64,000 nucleotides of DNA. Origin: Lamellibrachia columna (lineage: Eukaryota > Annelida > Polychaeta > Sabellida > Siboglinidae). The stretch covers positions 9,969,081 through 10,033,080 of the forward strand of contig OY759263.1 in assembly GCA_963662155.1 (NCBI GenBank), given 5' to 3'. Under the pieces are notes generated by a model. It was not told where the DNA came from. It saw nothing but the letters and a program-made list of their open reading frames with translations, and searched no databases. The position numbers were made by a program, and so were the translations under genes. Below are positions 1-15,912 of the stretch, one piece after another (position 1 is the stretch's first letter; the number at the start of each line of letters is the position of its first letter).

Positions 1-3
1 AAG

Positions 4-3000
4 ATGACATACAAACGACAGAGCCAGTGTGCGTGGTGTTATATCATGATCTTTATGGTCACAACACTAACAACTCCTACGACCACAACCACAACAACTG
101 AAACTCCTACAACCACAACAACTGAAACTCCTACAACCACAACAACTGAAGTTTCTACAACCACAACTGAAACTCCTACAACCACAACAACTGAAACTCC
201 TACAACCACAACAACTGAAACTCCTACAACCACAACAACTGAAACTCCTACAACTTCAACAACTGAAACTCCTACAACCACAACAACTGAAGTTTCTACA
301 ACCACAACTGAAACTCCTACAACCACAACAACTGAAACTCCTACAACTTCAACAACTGAAACTCCTACAACCACAACAACTGAAGTTTCTACAACCACAA
401 CTGAAACTCCTACAACTTCAACAACTGAAACTCCCACAACCACAACAAATGAAACTCCTACAACCTCAACAACTGAAACTCCTACTACCACAACAACTGA
501 AACTCCTACAACCACAACAACTGAAACTCCTACAACTTCAACAACTGAAACTCCTACAACCACAACAACTGAAGCTTCTACAACCACAACTGAAACTCCT
601 ACAACCACAACAACTGAAATTTCTACAACCACAACTGAAACTCCTACAACTTCAACAACTGAAACTCCCACAACCACAACAACTGAAACTCCTACAACCT
701 CAACAACTGAAACTCCTACTACCACAACAACTGAAACTCCTACAACCACAACAACTGAAACTCCTACAACTTCAACAACTGAAACTCCTACAACCACAAC
801 AACTGAAGCTTCTACAACCACAACTGAAACTCCTACAACCTCAACAACTGAAACTCCTACAACCACAACAACAGAAACTCCTACAACTTCTACAACTGAA
901 ACTCCTACAACCACAACAACTGAAGTTTCTACAACCACAACTGAAACTCCTACAACCACAACAACTGAAACTCCTACAACCACAACAACTGAAACTCCTA
1001 CAACCACAACAACAGAAACTCCTACAACTTCTACAACTGAAACTCCTACAACCACAACAACTGAAGTTTCTACAACCACAACTGAAACTCCTACAACCAC
1101 AACATCTGAAACTCCTACAACCACAACAACTGAAACTCCTACAACCTCAACAACTGAAACTCCTACAACCACAACAACTGAAACTCCTACAACCACAACA
1201 ACAGAAACTCCTACAACTTCTACAACTGAAACTCCTACAACCACAACAACTGAAGTTTCTACAACCACAACTGAAACTCCTACAACCACAACAACTGAAA
1301 CTCCTACAACTTCAACAACTGAAACTCCTACAACCACAACTGAAGTTTCTACAACCACAACTGAAAGTCCTACAACCACAACAACTGAAACTCCTACAAC
1401 TTCAACAACTGAAACTCCTACAACCACAACAACTGATGTTTCTACAACCACAACTGAAACTCCTACAACCTCAACAACTGAAACTCCTACTACCACAACA
1501 ACTGAAACTCCTACAACCACAACAACTGAAACTCCTACAACTTCAACAACTGAAACTCCTACAACCACAACAACTGAAGCTTCTACAACCACACCTGAAA
1601 CTCCTACAACCACAACATCTGAAACTCCTACAACCTCAACAACTGAAACTCCTACAACCACAACAACAGAAACTCCTACAACTTCTACAACTGAAACTCC
1701 TACAACCACAACAACTGAAGTTTCTACAACCACAACTGAAACTCCTACAACCACAACAACTGAAATTTCTACAACCACAACTGAAACTCCTACAACTTCA
1801 ACAACTGAAACTCCCACAACCACAACAACTGAAACTCCTACAACCTCAACAACTGAAACTCCTACTACCACAACAACTGAAACTCCTACAACCACAACAA
1901 CTGAAACTCCTACAACTTCAACAACTGAAACTCCTACAACCACAACAACTGAAGCTTCTACAACCACAACTGAAACTCCTACAACCTCAACAACTGAAAC
2001 TCCTACAACCACAACAACAGAAACTCCTACAACTTCTACAACTGAAACTCCTACAACCACAACAACTGAAGTTTCTACAACCACAACTGAAACTCCTACA
2101 ACCACAACAACTGAAACTCCTACAACCACAACAACTGAAACTCCTACAACCACAACAACAGAAACTCCTACAACTTCTACAACTGAAACTCCTACAACCA
2201 CAACAACTGAAGTTTCTACAACCACAACTGAAACTCCTACAACCACAACAACTGAAACTCCTACAACTTCAACAACTGAAACTCCTACAACCACAACAAC
2301 TGAAGTTTCTACAACCACAACTGAAACTCCTACAACTTCAACAACTGAAACTCCCACAACCACAACAACTGAAACTCCTACAACCTCAACAACTGAAACT
2401 CCTACTACCACAACAACTGAAACTCCTACAACCACAACAACTGAAACTCCTACAACTTCAACAACTGAAACTCCTACAACCACAACAACTGAAGCTTCTA
2501 CAACCACAACTGAAACTCCTACAACCACAACATCTGAAACTCCTACAACCACAACAACTGAAACTCCTACAACCTCAACAACTGAAACTCCTACAACCAC
2601 AACAACTGAAACTCCTACAACCACAACAACAGAAACTCCTACAACTTCTACAACTGAAACTCCTACAACCACAACAACTGAAGTTTCTACAACCACAACT
2701 GAAACTCCTACAACCACAACAACTGAAACTCCTACAACTTCAACAACTGAAACTCCTACAACCACAACTGAAGTTTCTACAACCACAACTGAAAGTCCTA
2801 CAACCACAACAACTGAAACTCCTACAACTTCAACAACTGAAACTCCTACAACCACAACAACTGATGTTTCTACAACCACAACTGAAACTCCTACAACCTC
2901 AACAACTGAAACTCCTACTACCACAACAACTGAAACTCCTACAACCACAACAACTGAAACTCCTACAACTTCAACAACTGAAACTTCTACAACCACAACA

Positions 3001-4660
3001 ATTGAAGCTTCTACAACCATACCTGAAACTCCTACAACCACAACATCTGAAACTCCTACAACCACAACAACTGAAACTCCTACAACCTCAACAACTGAAA
3101 CTCCTACAACCACAACAACTGAAACTCCTACAACCACAACAACAGAAACTCCTACAACTTCTACAACTGAAACTCCTACAACCACAACAACTGAAACTCC
3201 TACAACCACAACAACTGAAACTCCTACAACTTCAACAACTGAAACTCCTACAACCTCAACAACTGAAACTCCTACTACCACAACAACTGAAACTCCTACA
3301 GCCACAACATCTGAAACTCCTACAACCACAACAACTGAAACTCCTACAACCACAACAACTGAAACTCCTACAACTTCAACAACTGAAACTCCTACAACCA
3401 CAACAACTGAAGCTTCTACAACCACAACTGAAACTCCTACAACCTCAACAACTGAAACTCCTACAACCACAACAACAGAAACTCCTACAACTTCTACAAC
3501 TGAAACTCCTACAACCACAACAACTGAAGTTTCTACAACCACAACTGAAACTCCTACAACCACAACAACTGAAACTCCTACAACCACAACAACTGAAACT
3601 CCTACAACTTCAACAACTGAAACTCCTACAACCACAACAACTGAAGTTTCTACAACCACAACTGAAACTCCTACAACTACAACAACTGAAAGTCCTACAA
3701 CTTCAATAGCTGAAATTCCTACAACCACAACAACTGAAACTCCTACAGCCACAACATCTGAAACTCCTACAACCACAACAACTGAAACTCCTACAACCAC
3801 AACAACTGAAACTCCTACAACCTCAACAACTGTAACTCCTACAACCACAATAACTGAAACACCTACAACCATAACAACTGAAACTCCTACAACTTCAACA
3901 ACTGAAACTCCTACAACCTCAACAACTGAAACTCCTACTACCACAACAACTGAAACTCCTACAACCACAACAACTGAAACTCCTACAACCACAACAACTG
4001 AAACTCCTACAACTTCAACAACTGAAACTCCTACAACCACAATAACTGAAGTTTCTACAACCACAACTGAAACTCCTACAACCACAACAACTGAAAGTCC
4101 TACAACTTCAACAACTGAACTTCCTACAACCTCAACAACTGTAACTCCTACAACCACAACAACTGAAACACCTACAACCATAACAACTGAAACTCCTACA
4201 ACCACAACAACTGAAACTCCTACAACTTCAACAACTGAAACTCCCACAACCACAACAACTGAAACTCCTACAACCACAACAGCTGAAACTCCTACAACCA
4301 CAACAGCTGAAACTCCTACAACCACAACAACTGAAGTTTCTACAACCACAACAACTGAAACTCCTACAACTTCAACAACTGAAACTCCTACAACCACAAC
4401 AACTGAAGTTTCTACAACCACAACAACTGAAGTTTCTACAACCACAACAACTGAAACTCCTACAACTTCAACAACTGAAACTCCTACAACCACAACAACT
4501 GAAACTCCTACAACCAAAACAACTGAAGCTACTACAACCAAGACCACTGGTGCTGCTTGTCTTCTTGACCAGTGTTTGAATGGAGCCACGTGTTCGACCA
4601 ATGGAATATCTTTCACTTGCCAATGTGTTCCGGGTTTTACGGGTGTTCTTTGTGGTAGTG
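4..4660 (+). CDS. Exon 1 in window: Thr-rich mucin domain plus first EGF-like module
   Basis: Open for 1,552 codons up to a GTAAGT donor at 4661 (phase 1). About 1,490 residues are imperfect tandem copies of ETPTTTTT (24 bp), with variants ETPTTSTT, EVSTTTT/EASTTTT (21 bp) and a few ESP, EIP and ELP; dense Thr/Pro predicts massive mucin-type O-glycosylation. The array ends in TTKTTEATTTKTTG, followed by a six-Cys EGF-like module with QCLNGATC and CQCVPGFTG. The start is uncertain: the first 20 residues contain a short hydrophobic stretch (YIMIFMV) that could be a poor signal peptide, or the exon may begin at an acceptor inside or left of the first 70 bases. Long antisense and +2-frame openings here are composition shadows. 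Confidence 0.85.
64..4540 (+). repeat. Coding mucin minisatellite (24/21-bp units, higher-order duplications)
   Basis: The basic unit is the 24-mer gaaactcctacaaccacaac plus aact. Rare variants act as markers of larger internal duplications: the gaaatttct variant recurs at 616 and 1762, and gatgtttct at 1435 and 2863, each in matching context. This implies segmental copies offset by about 1.15 kb and 1.43 kb. The + strand is strongly depleted in G. The last 800 bp (from about 3700) are more diverged, with cacctacaaccataac and gtaactcc variants, suggesting an older distal edge. Confidence 0.9.
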
Positions 4661-4845
4661 GTAAGTATACATTTTGTATCTTATTAGTACTATGAAAATT
4701 TTTCAGGCATAGACAAAGCTAATTAACGATGTAAAAAAGCTGGGTTAGCATGAAGTGCCATAGTTTATTGGCTTGGTGTTTTGCCCTGCAGTGGAAGCAA
4801 ACATTTAAGAAAAGTCCATTGTATGAAGCGAATTCCAGCCTTAAG

Positions 4846-7800
4846 TTACTTACTTACTTAGGCCCTTAACTCCTCCTGGAGCATAGGCCATCCACAACAT
4901 TTCTCCAGCGCCTCCTGTCTTGGGCAATTCTCTCCAGTTGTTGCCAGCCATTCCCTGTTTGCTTGATGTCTGCCTCGAGGTCACGCCGCCAGGTGTTTTT
5001 CGGTCTTCCCCTCTTTCTCTTGCCTTGGGGGTTCCACATCAGGACCTGTCTGGTTATGTTGGTGCTTGGCTTTCTCAAGGTGTGGTCAAGCCATCCCCAT
5101 CTTATCTTAAGGATCTCTATCTCTATTTGGGCTTGGTGTGTTCTATCCCAGAGGTCTTTGTTGCTCACCCTGTCCATCCAATGTATTTGCAGAATTCTTC
5201 TCAGGCAATGGTTGACAAATGTCTGAATCCTTTTCAGCGTGGTCTTGTTTATTCGCCACGTTTCCGCTCCGTACAGCAACATGGACTTTACATTTGTGTT
5301 AAACAAGCGTATTTTGGTGGTTTCTCCAATTACCTTTGACTTCCACACATTTCTCAACAGGTGGAAAGCTACCCTTGCTTTGCTGATCCTTTTCTTTACG
5401 TCAGCCTCTGTCCCTCCATGCGTATCCACTATGCTGCCTAGATATCTGAAATCTTTAACCTCTTCCAGTGTCTCTCCCTCAAGCATGATTGGTGTTTCGC
5501 AAGTAGTATTTGTTCTCAGGATCTTTGTTTTCCTTTTGTTGATTTTCAACCCAACCTGCGCTGAAATCAATGCCAGTTCTGTTGTTTTGTCCTGCATCTG
5601 CATATGGCTGTGAGACAGGAGTGCAAGGTCATCCGCAAAGTCCAGGTCATCAAGTTGGGTCAGCATCGTCCACTGGATTCCGTTTCGTTTCTCCTTGGTT
5701 GCTGTTTTCATGACCCAGTCTATGACTAGAATGAAGAGGAATGGTGACAGTAAGCATCCCTGTCTCACCCCCGTCATAACCTCAAAGTTCTTTGTAAGTT
5801 GACCTTCATGAATAACTCTGCATGACATTCCCTCATAGGAGTTTTTAATCATGTTGACTAGTTTCTTGGGCACCCCATAGTGTCTTAGCACTTTCCAGAG
5901 TGTCTCCCTGTCCACACTGTCAAAGGCTTTCTCGTAATCAACAAAGTTGATGTATAGGGATGAGTTCCATTCAATGGATTGTTCCACTATGATTCGCAGT
6001 GTTGCAATCTGGTCAGTACACGATCTGTCCTGCCTGAAGCCTGCTTGCTGTTCACGCAAAGTTTGGTCCACTGTGCCTTTCATCCTCTCTAGGATTATTC
6101 TGTTTATAACCTTTCTAGGTACTGACAACAACGTGATTCCTCTGTAGTTATCACAGCGGCTCAGGTCTCCTTTCTTGGGGATCTTGATAAGGTAACCTTC
6201 TTTCCATTCTGCTGGAATTTCTTCTTTTTCCCAGATCTCCTCAAAAAGACTGTACAGCATTTCTACTGAAGTATTTACATCTGCCTTTAGTGCTTCTGCA
6301 GGGATACCATCAGGGCCTGCTACTTTCCCATTTTTCATATGTGCGATTGCCTTTTTTATCTCTTCTCTAGTGGGTTTGTTACAGTCTATTGGGAGATCTG
6401 TCTCAGCTGGTTGGATGTCTGGTTGATTCTGCGGTGCTGGTCTGTTGAGCAGCTCTTCAAAATGCTCTGCCCATCTGTTAAGCTGTTTGTCTGCCCCCAT
6501 CAGGATGCTCCCATTTTTGTCTCTGATTGGCCGCTCTGATTTCTTAAACTTTCCAGCTAACTTCCTTGTTGTATCGTAGAGTTGCTTCATGTTCCTGCTA
6601 GCTGCTGCCTTTTCTGCCTCTTGTGCAAGTCCCTCCACGAAGTTCCTTTTATCTGTTTTGACACTTTTCTTCACCTCTCTATTTGCTGCTGTGTGCTCTT
6701 TCTGAGCTGTTACCTTTGCCGCCCTTGTGCGGCTGCTGTTGACTGCTTCCTTCTTGTCTCTTCTGGTCTGTATTTTCCTCATTGTTTCTACTGAAATCCA
6801 GTCTTTCTGTTGGGGTTTCCTTCTGCCAATTATCTCTTCACATGTGGTGTTTACTGCATCCTTGATGTGACTCCATTGGCTGTTGATGTCTACTTCCTCA
6901 TCTTCATCATACAGCTCTTGCAGGACTTTGAATCTATTAGCTAATGCGACTTTATATTCTTCTGCTGTTCTTGGATCCTTCAGGAAATCCACATTATATC
7001 TTGCCTTTCGTCTTTCTTGTTCTACTCCATTTCTTCTTAGCTTGAGTTTTAGCCTGGCTGTTACAAGGTGGTGATCAGAAGCGACGTCAGCGTCTCTCTT
7101 CACACGCACGTCTTGTAGCGATCTTCTGAACATTTTGTTTATGCCAATGTGGTCTATCTGATGTTCGGTGACTTGGTCAGGAGATACCCATGTCGCCTTA
7201 TGTATTCTTTTGTGTGTGAACACGCTTCCCCCAATCACAATATTGTTTATTGCACAGGCATTCACATACCGCTCCCCATTGTCATTCATCACACCCCGCC
7301 CATGAACCCCCATCACATTTTCATATCCTTGGTTGTCCGATCCAATCTTTGCATTGAAATCCCCCATAATCAGGTTGACGTTTTTATCCCCTAAATTGCT
7401 CATGATATCAAGGAGTTGGTTGTAGAATTCATCTTTGATTTCGTCAGTCTTGTCGTTGGTTGGGGCGTAGCACTGCACTATGTTCATTTTAATCCTTTTG
7501 TTCTTTGTTCTAAAGGATGCTGTTATGCACCTCGGTCCTCTGGCTTCCCAGCTAATAAGTGCTCTCTGTGCCTCCTTCCCCAATAAGAGGGCAACCCCCT
7601 CTGAGTGAGGGGCATCATCTTCCTCGTGTCCGGAGTATAGTATAATATCTCCTGTTGTTAGTCGCAGTCGTCCTGACTGGGTCCATCGGGTTTCGCAGAG
7701 CCCGAGTAGAGCGAGGTTGAATCTCCGCATTTCTGCTGCCACTTGAGCAGTTTTCCCCGCCTCGTACATTGTTCGCACATTCCATGTGCCGATGTTTAAA

Positions 7801-8036
7801 TTTTTCCTGGTCGAAAGAAGAGTAGTCGGCATTGTGGCTTCCTTTCGGCTTTGACCGCAACACTTCATGCACCCTGGTAAATCAGGCCCTACCTCTTCCA
7901 GGACAGACGTCGTAGTTTTATTTGTTGTGAATGTTTCTGTAGCGTTGGGTTTCTTTACAGGGTGGGGGTGCTAGCCCCACGCCCAACCCTCCTCCTTTCT
8001 CAGCCGGGCTTGGGACCGTCCATGGCGGAGTTAAGT
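4846..8036 (-). mobile_element. Non-LTR retrotransposon, RTE/Nimb-like, apparently full length
   Basis: On the - strand a GC-rich 5' leader of about 165 nt (about 7870-8036, with GGAGGAGGGTTGGGCGTGGG near its start) precedes a single ORF. About ten bases after the stop there is a short tandem tail, (TAAG)n in element orientation, seen as cttacttacttagg at 4848-4861. A very short 3' UTR with a microsatellite tail is typical of RTE-type LINEs. I could not identify a target-site duplication by eye. The element is antisense to the host gene. Confidence 0.8.
4866..7868 (-). CDS. LINE ORF: AP-endonuclease and reverse transcriptase, 1,000 codons, uninterrupted
   Basis: The N-terminal half is an exonuclease/endonuclease/phosphatase (APE-type) domain: GTWNVRT at about residue 27, [12 protein letters not shown] and ASDHH carry the expected catalytic Asn, Glu, Asp/Asn and Asp-His residues. 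The reverse transcriptase follows: [31 protein letters not shown] and the catalytic box FADD in [12 protein letters not shown]. The C-terminus has the GAETW and [11 protein letters not shown] motifs of this group, which is often mis-annotated as 'craniofacial development protein 2-like'. There is no stop or frameshift, so it is young or recently active. Clade (RTE versus Nimb/I) is not certain. Confidence 0.92.
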   Translation of the reverse strand: MKCCGQSRKEATMPTTLLSTRKNLNIGTWNVRTMYEAGKTAQVAAEMRRFNLALLGLCETRWTQSGRLRLTTGDIILYSGHEEDDAPHSEGVALLLGKEAQRALISWEARGPRCITASFRTKNKRIKMNIVQCYAPTNDKTDEIKDEFYNQLLDIMSNLGDKNVNLIMGDFNAKIGSDNQGYENVMGVHGRGVMNDNGERYVNACAINNIVIGGSVFTHKRIHKATWVSPDQVTEHQIDHIGINKMFRRSLQDVRVKRDADVASDHHLVTARLKLKLRRNGVEQERRKARYNVDFLKDPRTAEEYKVALANRFKVLQELYDEDEEVDINSQWSHIKDAVNTTCEEIIGRRKPQQKDWISVETMRKIQTRRDKKEAVNSSRTRAAKVTAQKEHTAANREVKKSVKTDKRNFVEGLAQEAEKAAASRNMKQLYDTTRKLAGKFKKSERPIRDKNGSILMGADKQLNRWAEHFEELLNRPAPQNQPDIQPAETDLPIDCNKPTREEIKKAIAHMKNGKVAGPDGIPAEALKADVNTSVEMLYSLFEEIWEKEEIPAEWKEGYLIKIPKKGDLSRCDNYRGITLLSVPRKVINRIILERMKGTVDQTLREQQAGFRQDRSCTDQIATLRIIVEQSIEWNSSLYINFVDYEKAFDSVDRETLWKVLRHYGVPKKLVNMIKNSYEGMSCRVIHEGQLTKNFEVMTGVRQGCLLSPFLFILVIDWVMKTATKEKRNGIQWTMLTQLDDLDFADDLALLSHSHMQMQDKTTELALISAQVGLKINKRKTKILRTNTTCETPIMLEGETLEEVKDFRYLGSIVDTHGGTEADVKKRISKARVAFHLLRNVWKSKVIGETTKIRLFNTNVKSMLLYGAETWRINKTTLKRIQTFVNHCLRRILQIHWMDRVSNKDLWDRTHQAQIEIEILKIRWGWLDHTLRKPSTNITRQVLMWNPQGKRKRGRPKNTWRRDLEADIKQTGNGWQQLERIAQDRRRWRNVVDGLCSRRS

Positions 8037-8319
8037 TTTTTCACTTATGCGCATTTTTTTCTTAATTGAATTAATAAACTTTTAGTACGTTTTATTTATA
8101 ATTGCATCATGCTGTACGTTGGTGGGTCCAAGTGTGCCCGATGTCTCGATTTCTGTTTGACCACCCTTACTTAGTTATTTCCAAATATCACATTACTAAT
8201 TTCAGACCTGTTTGTTTGTCTGACGGTTTGTTTGTCAGGTCATATTTGTTTGAAGACAAACTCTTTATCTTTGCAAATCACAAGAAGGTGTTTTAACCAT
8301 ATCAATAGCAAGAGAATGG

Positions 8320-10072
<1,753 letters not shown>

Positions 10073-10500
10073 GCAATCTTGTTAAATTTATGGCAAAAAA
10101 ATCCATTACAAATTTAGAGACAGTCACTGTGCTAATCATCATCATCGTCCTATACGTAGTGTACGTAATTTATTGGCAGTGGTCACCTGTTGGCATTCTA
10201 TTCTAAACATGATTCCACAGCGCCACCCTTTAACTTTACCGATTGATAATCATTTACTTACAGGGTCCTTATTACTAATTATTATTCTTTTTTTGTCATT
10301 CTTACCTCATTTGATATATAAAAAAATAATTCCTCTCACACCACGTCATTTGATGTGCACAAAGTATCAAATATTGTGATTAGGGCATTTGCGATCCAAA
10401 TACCACTGCGAATTTCACCTATGTCCACTGTTTGTCACGTGTCTGATACTGAAAGAAGTAAAAAAATGGACGCTAATGCAATTTGAGGCACAATTAAACC

Positions 10501-11130
<630 letters not shown>

Positions 11131-11694
11131 GTTGTGTGGTCCAAATAGTGTTGCAGATTGTACCACCCAACGGAAACGGTGTTATTGGCATATTGCCTAT
11201 GTCTATGACTATGTTATCTGCATTGCGGCGCATGTTAACACCTTTGCCATTGGCTTGTGCAACCTACAGTCAGGCCTTTATCCAGAAATATTTTTTTGCC
11301 AGTCTTGAACATTCTAAAACGTGAAGGGCTTCCGTGGAAGCCGTTGCGTCTATGGCAGCCATTATTGGCCCAATTGATTTTTTTCATTGGCAAGCCAATG
11401 CTGGTTGATATAATGAAAATCATTAATTTTTGGCCCATTTGGTTTATGTACTACTGGTAGGCCAATGCAATTTGAGCAAATGTCAAATGACAGCCATTAT
11501 TGGCCGAATTAGGTTTTTAAAGTCCGATTTAATCATTATTGGCCCAGTCGAGTCTTACTAGCAGTGGCCAGTGCAGCGAGGTTGGCGTTATCACCTACAC
11601 AGTAATAATAATAATAGAAGAACCAACACATGAAGGTTCATGAAAAAGTAACTTGAAACTTTATTTGAAATATATAAACTTGGAAGTAATGTTT

Positions 11695-11775
11695 GAAGCC
11701 AGGATTCGAAATGTTTGAAGCCAGGGTTCGAAATTAACGTCGGTCCATCGCCATCGGTCCGTGGCCGATTTATTT
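11695..11775 (+). repeat. Tandemly duplicated terminus resembling a hAT-type end
   Basis: tgtttgaagccagg(a/g)ttcgaaat occurs twice in a row. The second copy continues cagggttcgaaattaacg, which looks like the CAGGG-type terminus of hAT elements. It lies about 450 bp upstream of the zinc-finger fragment at 12224. The opposite terminus was not found. Confidence 0.35.
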
Positions 11776-12223
11776 GTAGGCAAAAATTTTCGCCCCGCCC
11801 TTCGTACTAGTAGCAACAGCCAGATAGAAAAACATTGTAGGGCGATTGACTTTGCCTAATTTATTTGACGTCGGACCGACAAAAAAATGAAGTTACTGGT
11901 CCCGGCTGCATCGGGCAAGTACGAAACTGCCGAAAAGCTGCGTCTGACATAGGCGGAAATTTTCACAAGTACGGTGTCATTGATACGCGTGACATGATTG
12001 GTCAAGATTTACAGAGATCACGCATCCTTGCCAATCACTGTGTGTCTCTCACATGAATCTCCTCCTTGTCAGCCATGTTGATATTTCTGTGAAACACAAA
12101 CTTACTTAAATCATTTTGCCGGATAATTTTGTAGATTTGTTCGTGTAAATACACTTAGTCTTAGGTGACGTACATATTAACTGTAAATAACTAGCAACTA
12201 TCCATAGCGTTCTAGAGTCTACC

Positions 12224-12441
12224 ATGTCCTTATCAAAGTTTGGCTTTACGGGATGCGAGCCGCCACCCCCTAAAAAGCGGAAAACAGACGAAGAGAAGCG
12301 TGAAGTCGGTCGATTGTATGACAAAGATAAACGTCAAAGGACATTCAAACATTCCTGGTTGGTGGAATTTTCTTGGCTAATATATGACCCAAATACAAAC
12401 AAAATGTGTTGCCGCATATGTCTAGATAGTAGTATACTGGT
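12224..12441 (+). pseudogene. Fragment of hAT-like/ZNF862-type protein (TTF-like zinc finger)
   Basis: The reading frame shows GCEPPPPKKRKTDEEKREV followed by RTFKHSWLVEFSWLIYD and MCCRICLD. This matches the N-terminal nuclear-localisation and TTF-type zinc-finger region of hAT-derived ZNF862-like proteins. Coding similarity stops where a SINE begins at about 12439, so it is a broken transposon gene, not a host exon. Confidence 0.6.
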
Positions 12442-12717
12442 TGTGGGGCACGATAGCATACTACTGGTTAGAAGGCTCAATGCCAATGGAGAGAACCCGG
12501 TTTCAAATCCCACAGCGGTCGCTTCGAACCTTTGGCAAGTTTGATCACCCCACTTTGCCTCAGTTCGCTCAGTTGTATAAAGGAGTACCTGGCAATACAG
12601 ACAGTGGTGGAAATGTGAAAGAATAGTCTTCGTGCAATTGCAGCGTGGCTGCCTGAATGTTTCACAGAGAAGTTGAGATGGCCTTGAACAGGTCTGCCAG
12701 GGGTAGGGAGGTCGGTC
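12439..12717 (+). mobile_element. tRNA-derived SINE, head and body
   Basis: The head contains a polymerase III A-box-like tagcatactactggttagaa and a B-box-like ggtttcaaatccc, spaced as in tRNA-derived SINEs. The body (about 12600-12700, ttgcagcgtggctg, gaagttgagatggccttg, aacaggtctgccagggg) matches the copy at 24.7 kb in reverse complement. It interrupts the hAT-like fragment. Confidence 0.65.
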
Positions 12718-13697
12718 ATATTTTCAAAAGTTCATCAAATAGGACATGTGATACACCATTGTAAAGGTCTTTTCAATGGAAAGACAACCATACATGATTT
12801 ATCTCTCTGGGGTGAAAACTGACCGACTTATGGATATTTGTGTAAAAGCTGTTGACTAAATCTTTCTGACGGTTTTCTAATCTGAAGAAAAAATTAAATA
12901 AACTTGTGTAATAATACAAATATTTGTTTGCATACGCAAATTATATGTTATGTGTTTCCTTTACATACTATTTACAAAAGGAATTATACATACAATTAAA
13001 ACAACTAACCTTTCAGAAAGTTTAAAAAAGTATTTCCAGATCCCCTACTTTCAGGTCATCGTCCAGTGTATGTGTACACGATGTCTGGCTCATTGTCATA
13101 CACAACATTGAACCAACTTGGGAAGCCTGGTACCTAAATATGCATGGTGTGGTTTAGTGGTTTCCCATATATGTGAATTAATGCAATCTGGCATTTTATT
13201 TATGGCTGGTATAACAGCAAAAAAATTATTTTTACAATGCGTAGTATGAATGAGTATGTGCATGTGTGCATGTGTGTTAAGTTAATAAAGCGAGTTAGAC
13301 TGAGAAGCATAGCCAACTACTGCAAGCATCAGTAACCATGCTGCTATACATCATGCATGTGCAAAATTCTATATTATTTAAAGGGGTTCACCTTACTCAG
13401 AAGATAAAATATTATCATGCACAAACAATGACACATATGCACAATATATAATTTTGTCGTACAACTTTGAAATTATCTTATGTAATGTTGTACATATTTG
13501 TAGTTAAGACTTGTAGTTGTTTAACTTTGTCAACTACTTTGCGGAAGGCAGCATCACTTGCCAGTAAAGTACCACTGGCACACTCCTTGCTTGCTAATTC
13601 TTTCAGCCAAACAACACACAATCCCCTCCCATCCTTGGCAATTTTTTCAATTATGTTGATGTTTCTGGCCATGATTGATAGGATTTTGCCTGTAAGA

Positions 13698-14019
13698 TAT
13701 AAAGCAAAAGCATGCAACGTGATATCAAAAACATGCACTCCCCGCTGTTAAAAAGCAACATAATGTTCTGTTATTAACTCGTGTTAATACCACCACCATT
13801 AAGTCAATGTTGTATACATGCATTACAACTACAAATCACAAATTTTATTTATTAAACCTATAAAGCAAAAGCGTGCAATGTGACATTAACAGCATGCAAA
13901 CTCCCCTTTAAAAAGCAATATACTGTACTGTTATTAACTAGTGTTAATACCACCACTACTAAGTCAATGTTGTATTAATGCATTACAACTACAAATCACA
14001 AATTTCATTTATTAAATTT
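13698..14019 (+). repeat. Two-copy tandem duplication, about 161-bp unit
   Basis: Unit 1 (13698-13858) and unit 2 (13859-14019) both begin tataaagcaaaagc and end with acaaatcacaaatttt or ttca followed by atttattaaa. They differ by scattered substitutions. The duplication is immediately upstream of the (GT)n tract. A short antisense ORF over 13478-13738 has no recognisable domain. Confidence 0.85.
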
Positions 14020-14085
14020 TGTTATTTAATTTAAGTATCTTTTGTATTTGTTTATTGCTATTTAACACATTTATATTTGTAATAT

Positions 14086-14821
<736 letters not shown>

Positions 14822-15815
14822 AATTTACTTATATTTGTTATTATAATTTATTATATTTATTTCTTACATTTTTATTTATTTTTAAATGATTTATTATATT
14901 CCACGTATTAAAATGTTAATGCTTTTTGCATGATTATGTTGCATGATTATGGGTATTTTAACCTGAAATAAAGGCATTCGTATATAATAATTGATACATT
15001 TATATGCTTAATGGCAATATTAATACGACAATTTCATTTGTATGGCATAGCCATGCCCATGGGTTATTACTTGAAATTACATATTGGCATAACTATAAAA
15101 ATTCCAACATTTAATATGTGCAAGCATACCTACATGTGTGTACACACAAATAACAAATACACGCCTAAAACATAGCAACACATACGAGACCACGATAAAT
15201 GTGTGCGGCTTCTGTGAGCGATACTAGAAGACATTCAGCCAGCCGTCATCGCCGGACGCGGGGTACCTGTACGTTCAAGCTTGGGGCAAAAATGGGCAAA
15301 GGTGTTTCTCTACAAAACTTCCATATTTATTAAGTTAAGACATTATTTTATTCCATATGTATGGTTTCCAAGAGTTTCCGCAACCTGTTGATACTTTATT
15401 TGCTCTCCCAATATGGTAAACTTTCAAAATAAAATAACTTTCTAAATTTTTTTACCATTCGTACGAGACAAACACCAACGCAAAGAGTATAATTTTGTGG
15501 TTTCAACCATGCCAATAAACATTGCATGACGGGTAATAACGCAGCACGAGAATTTAAGCAAGACACCACCCTTCAACCGGATTAAATATGGCCGCGCCCA
15601 AAAGGAAACGAAATTCCTGTTGGTGTCATTGCTTCATCACGGATATCTGCATGAAGCGTAACGAATTCACAATAGCATGTATTTTTATCATAAACAAGAC
15701 ATATTTTTCTTTCTGTTGATACCATACCTATTTTTATTCTTTAGAAAATTGTGAACTTACAAATTAGTAAACATACGCGATTTAACACAGCATCCGAATG
15801 GCAACGCGTTTGCGT

Positions 15816-15912
15816 GATTTCTACCGACCTCCCTACCAGGGGGTGAAGTGTAAATAAAGCGCTTTGAGCAGTCTCACGGACTGGATACCGCGCTATATAA
15901 GAACTTACCTTT
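15816..15912 (+). mobile_element. SINE 3' end fragment
   Basis: ccagggggtgaagtgtaaa, then aagcgctttgagcagt and ggataccgcgctatataaga, match in sense the end of the SINE at 24.7 kb. The terminal cgctatataag block is shared by many metazoan SINE/LINE tails. Confidence 0.65.

Noticed and set aside
39..4616. Antisense ORF of 1,525 codons rich in Val (and a +2-frame ORF of 1,086 codons)
   Set aside because: Shadows of the 24/21-bp coding repeat. The unit lacks stops in several frames; only the Thr frame continues into an EGF module and a splice donor.
13478..13738. Antisense 86-codon ORF as a transposase or host exon
   Set aside because: No family resemblance, no splice context, and partly inside a local duplication.
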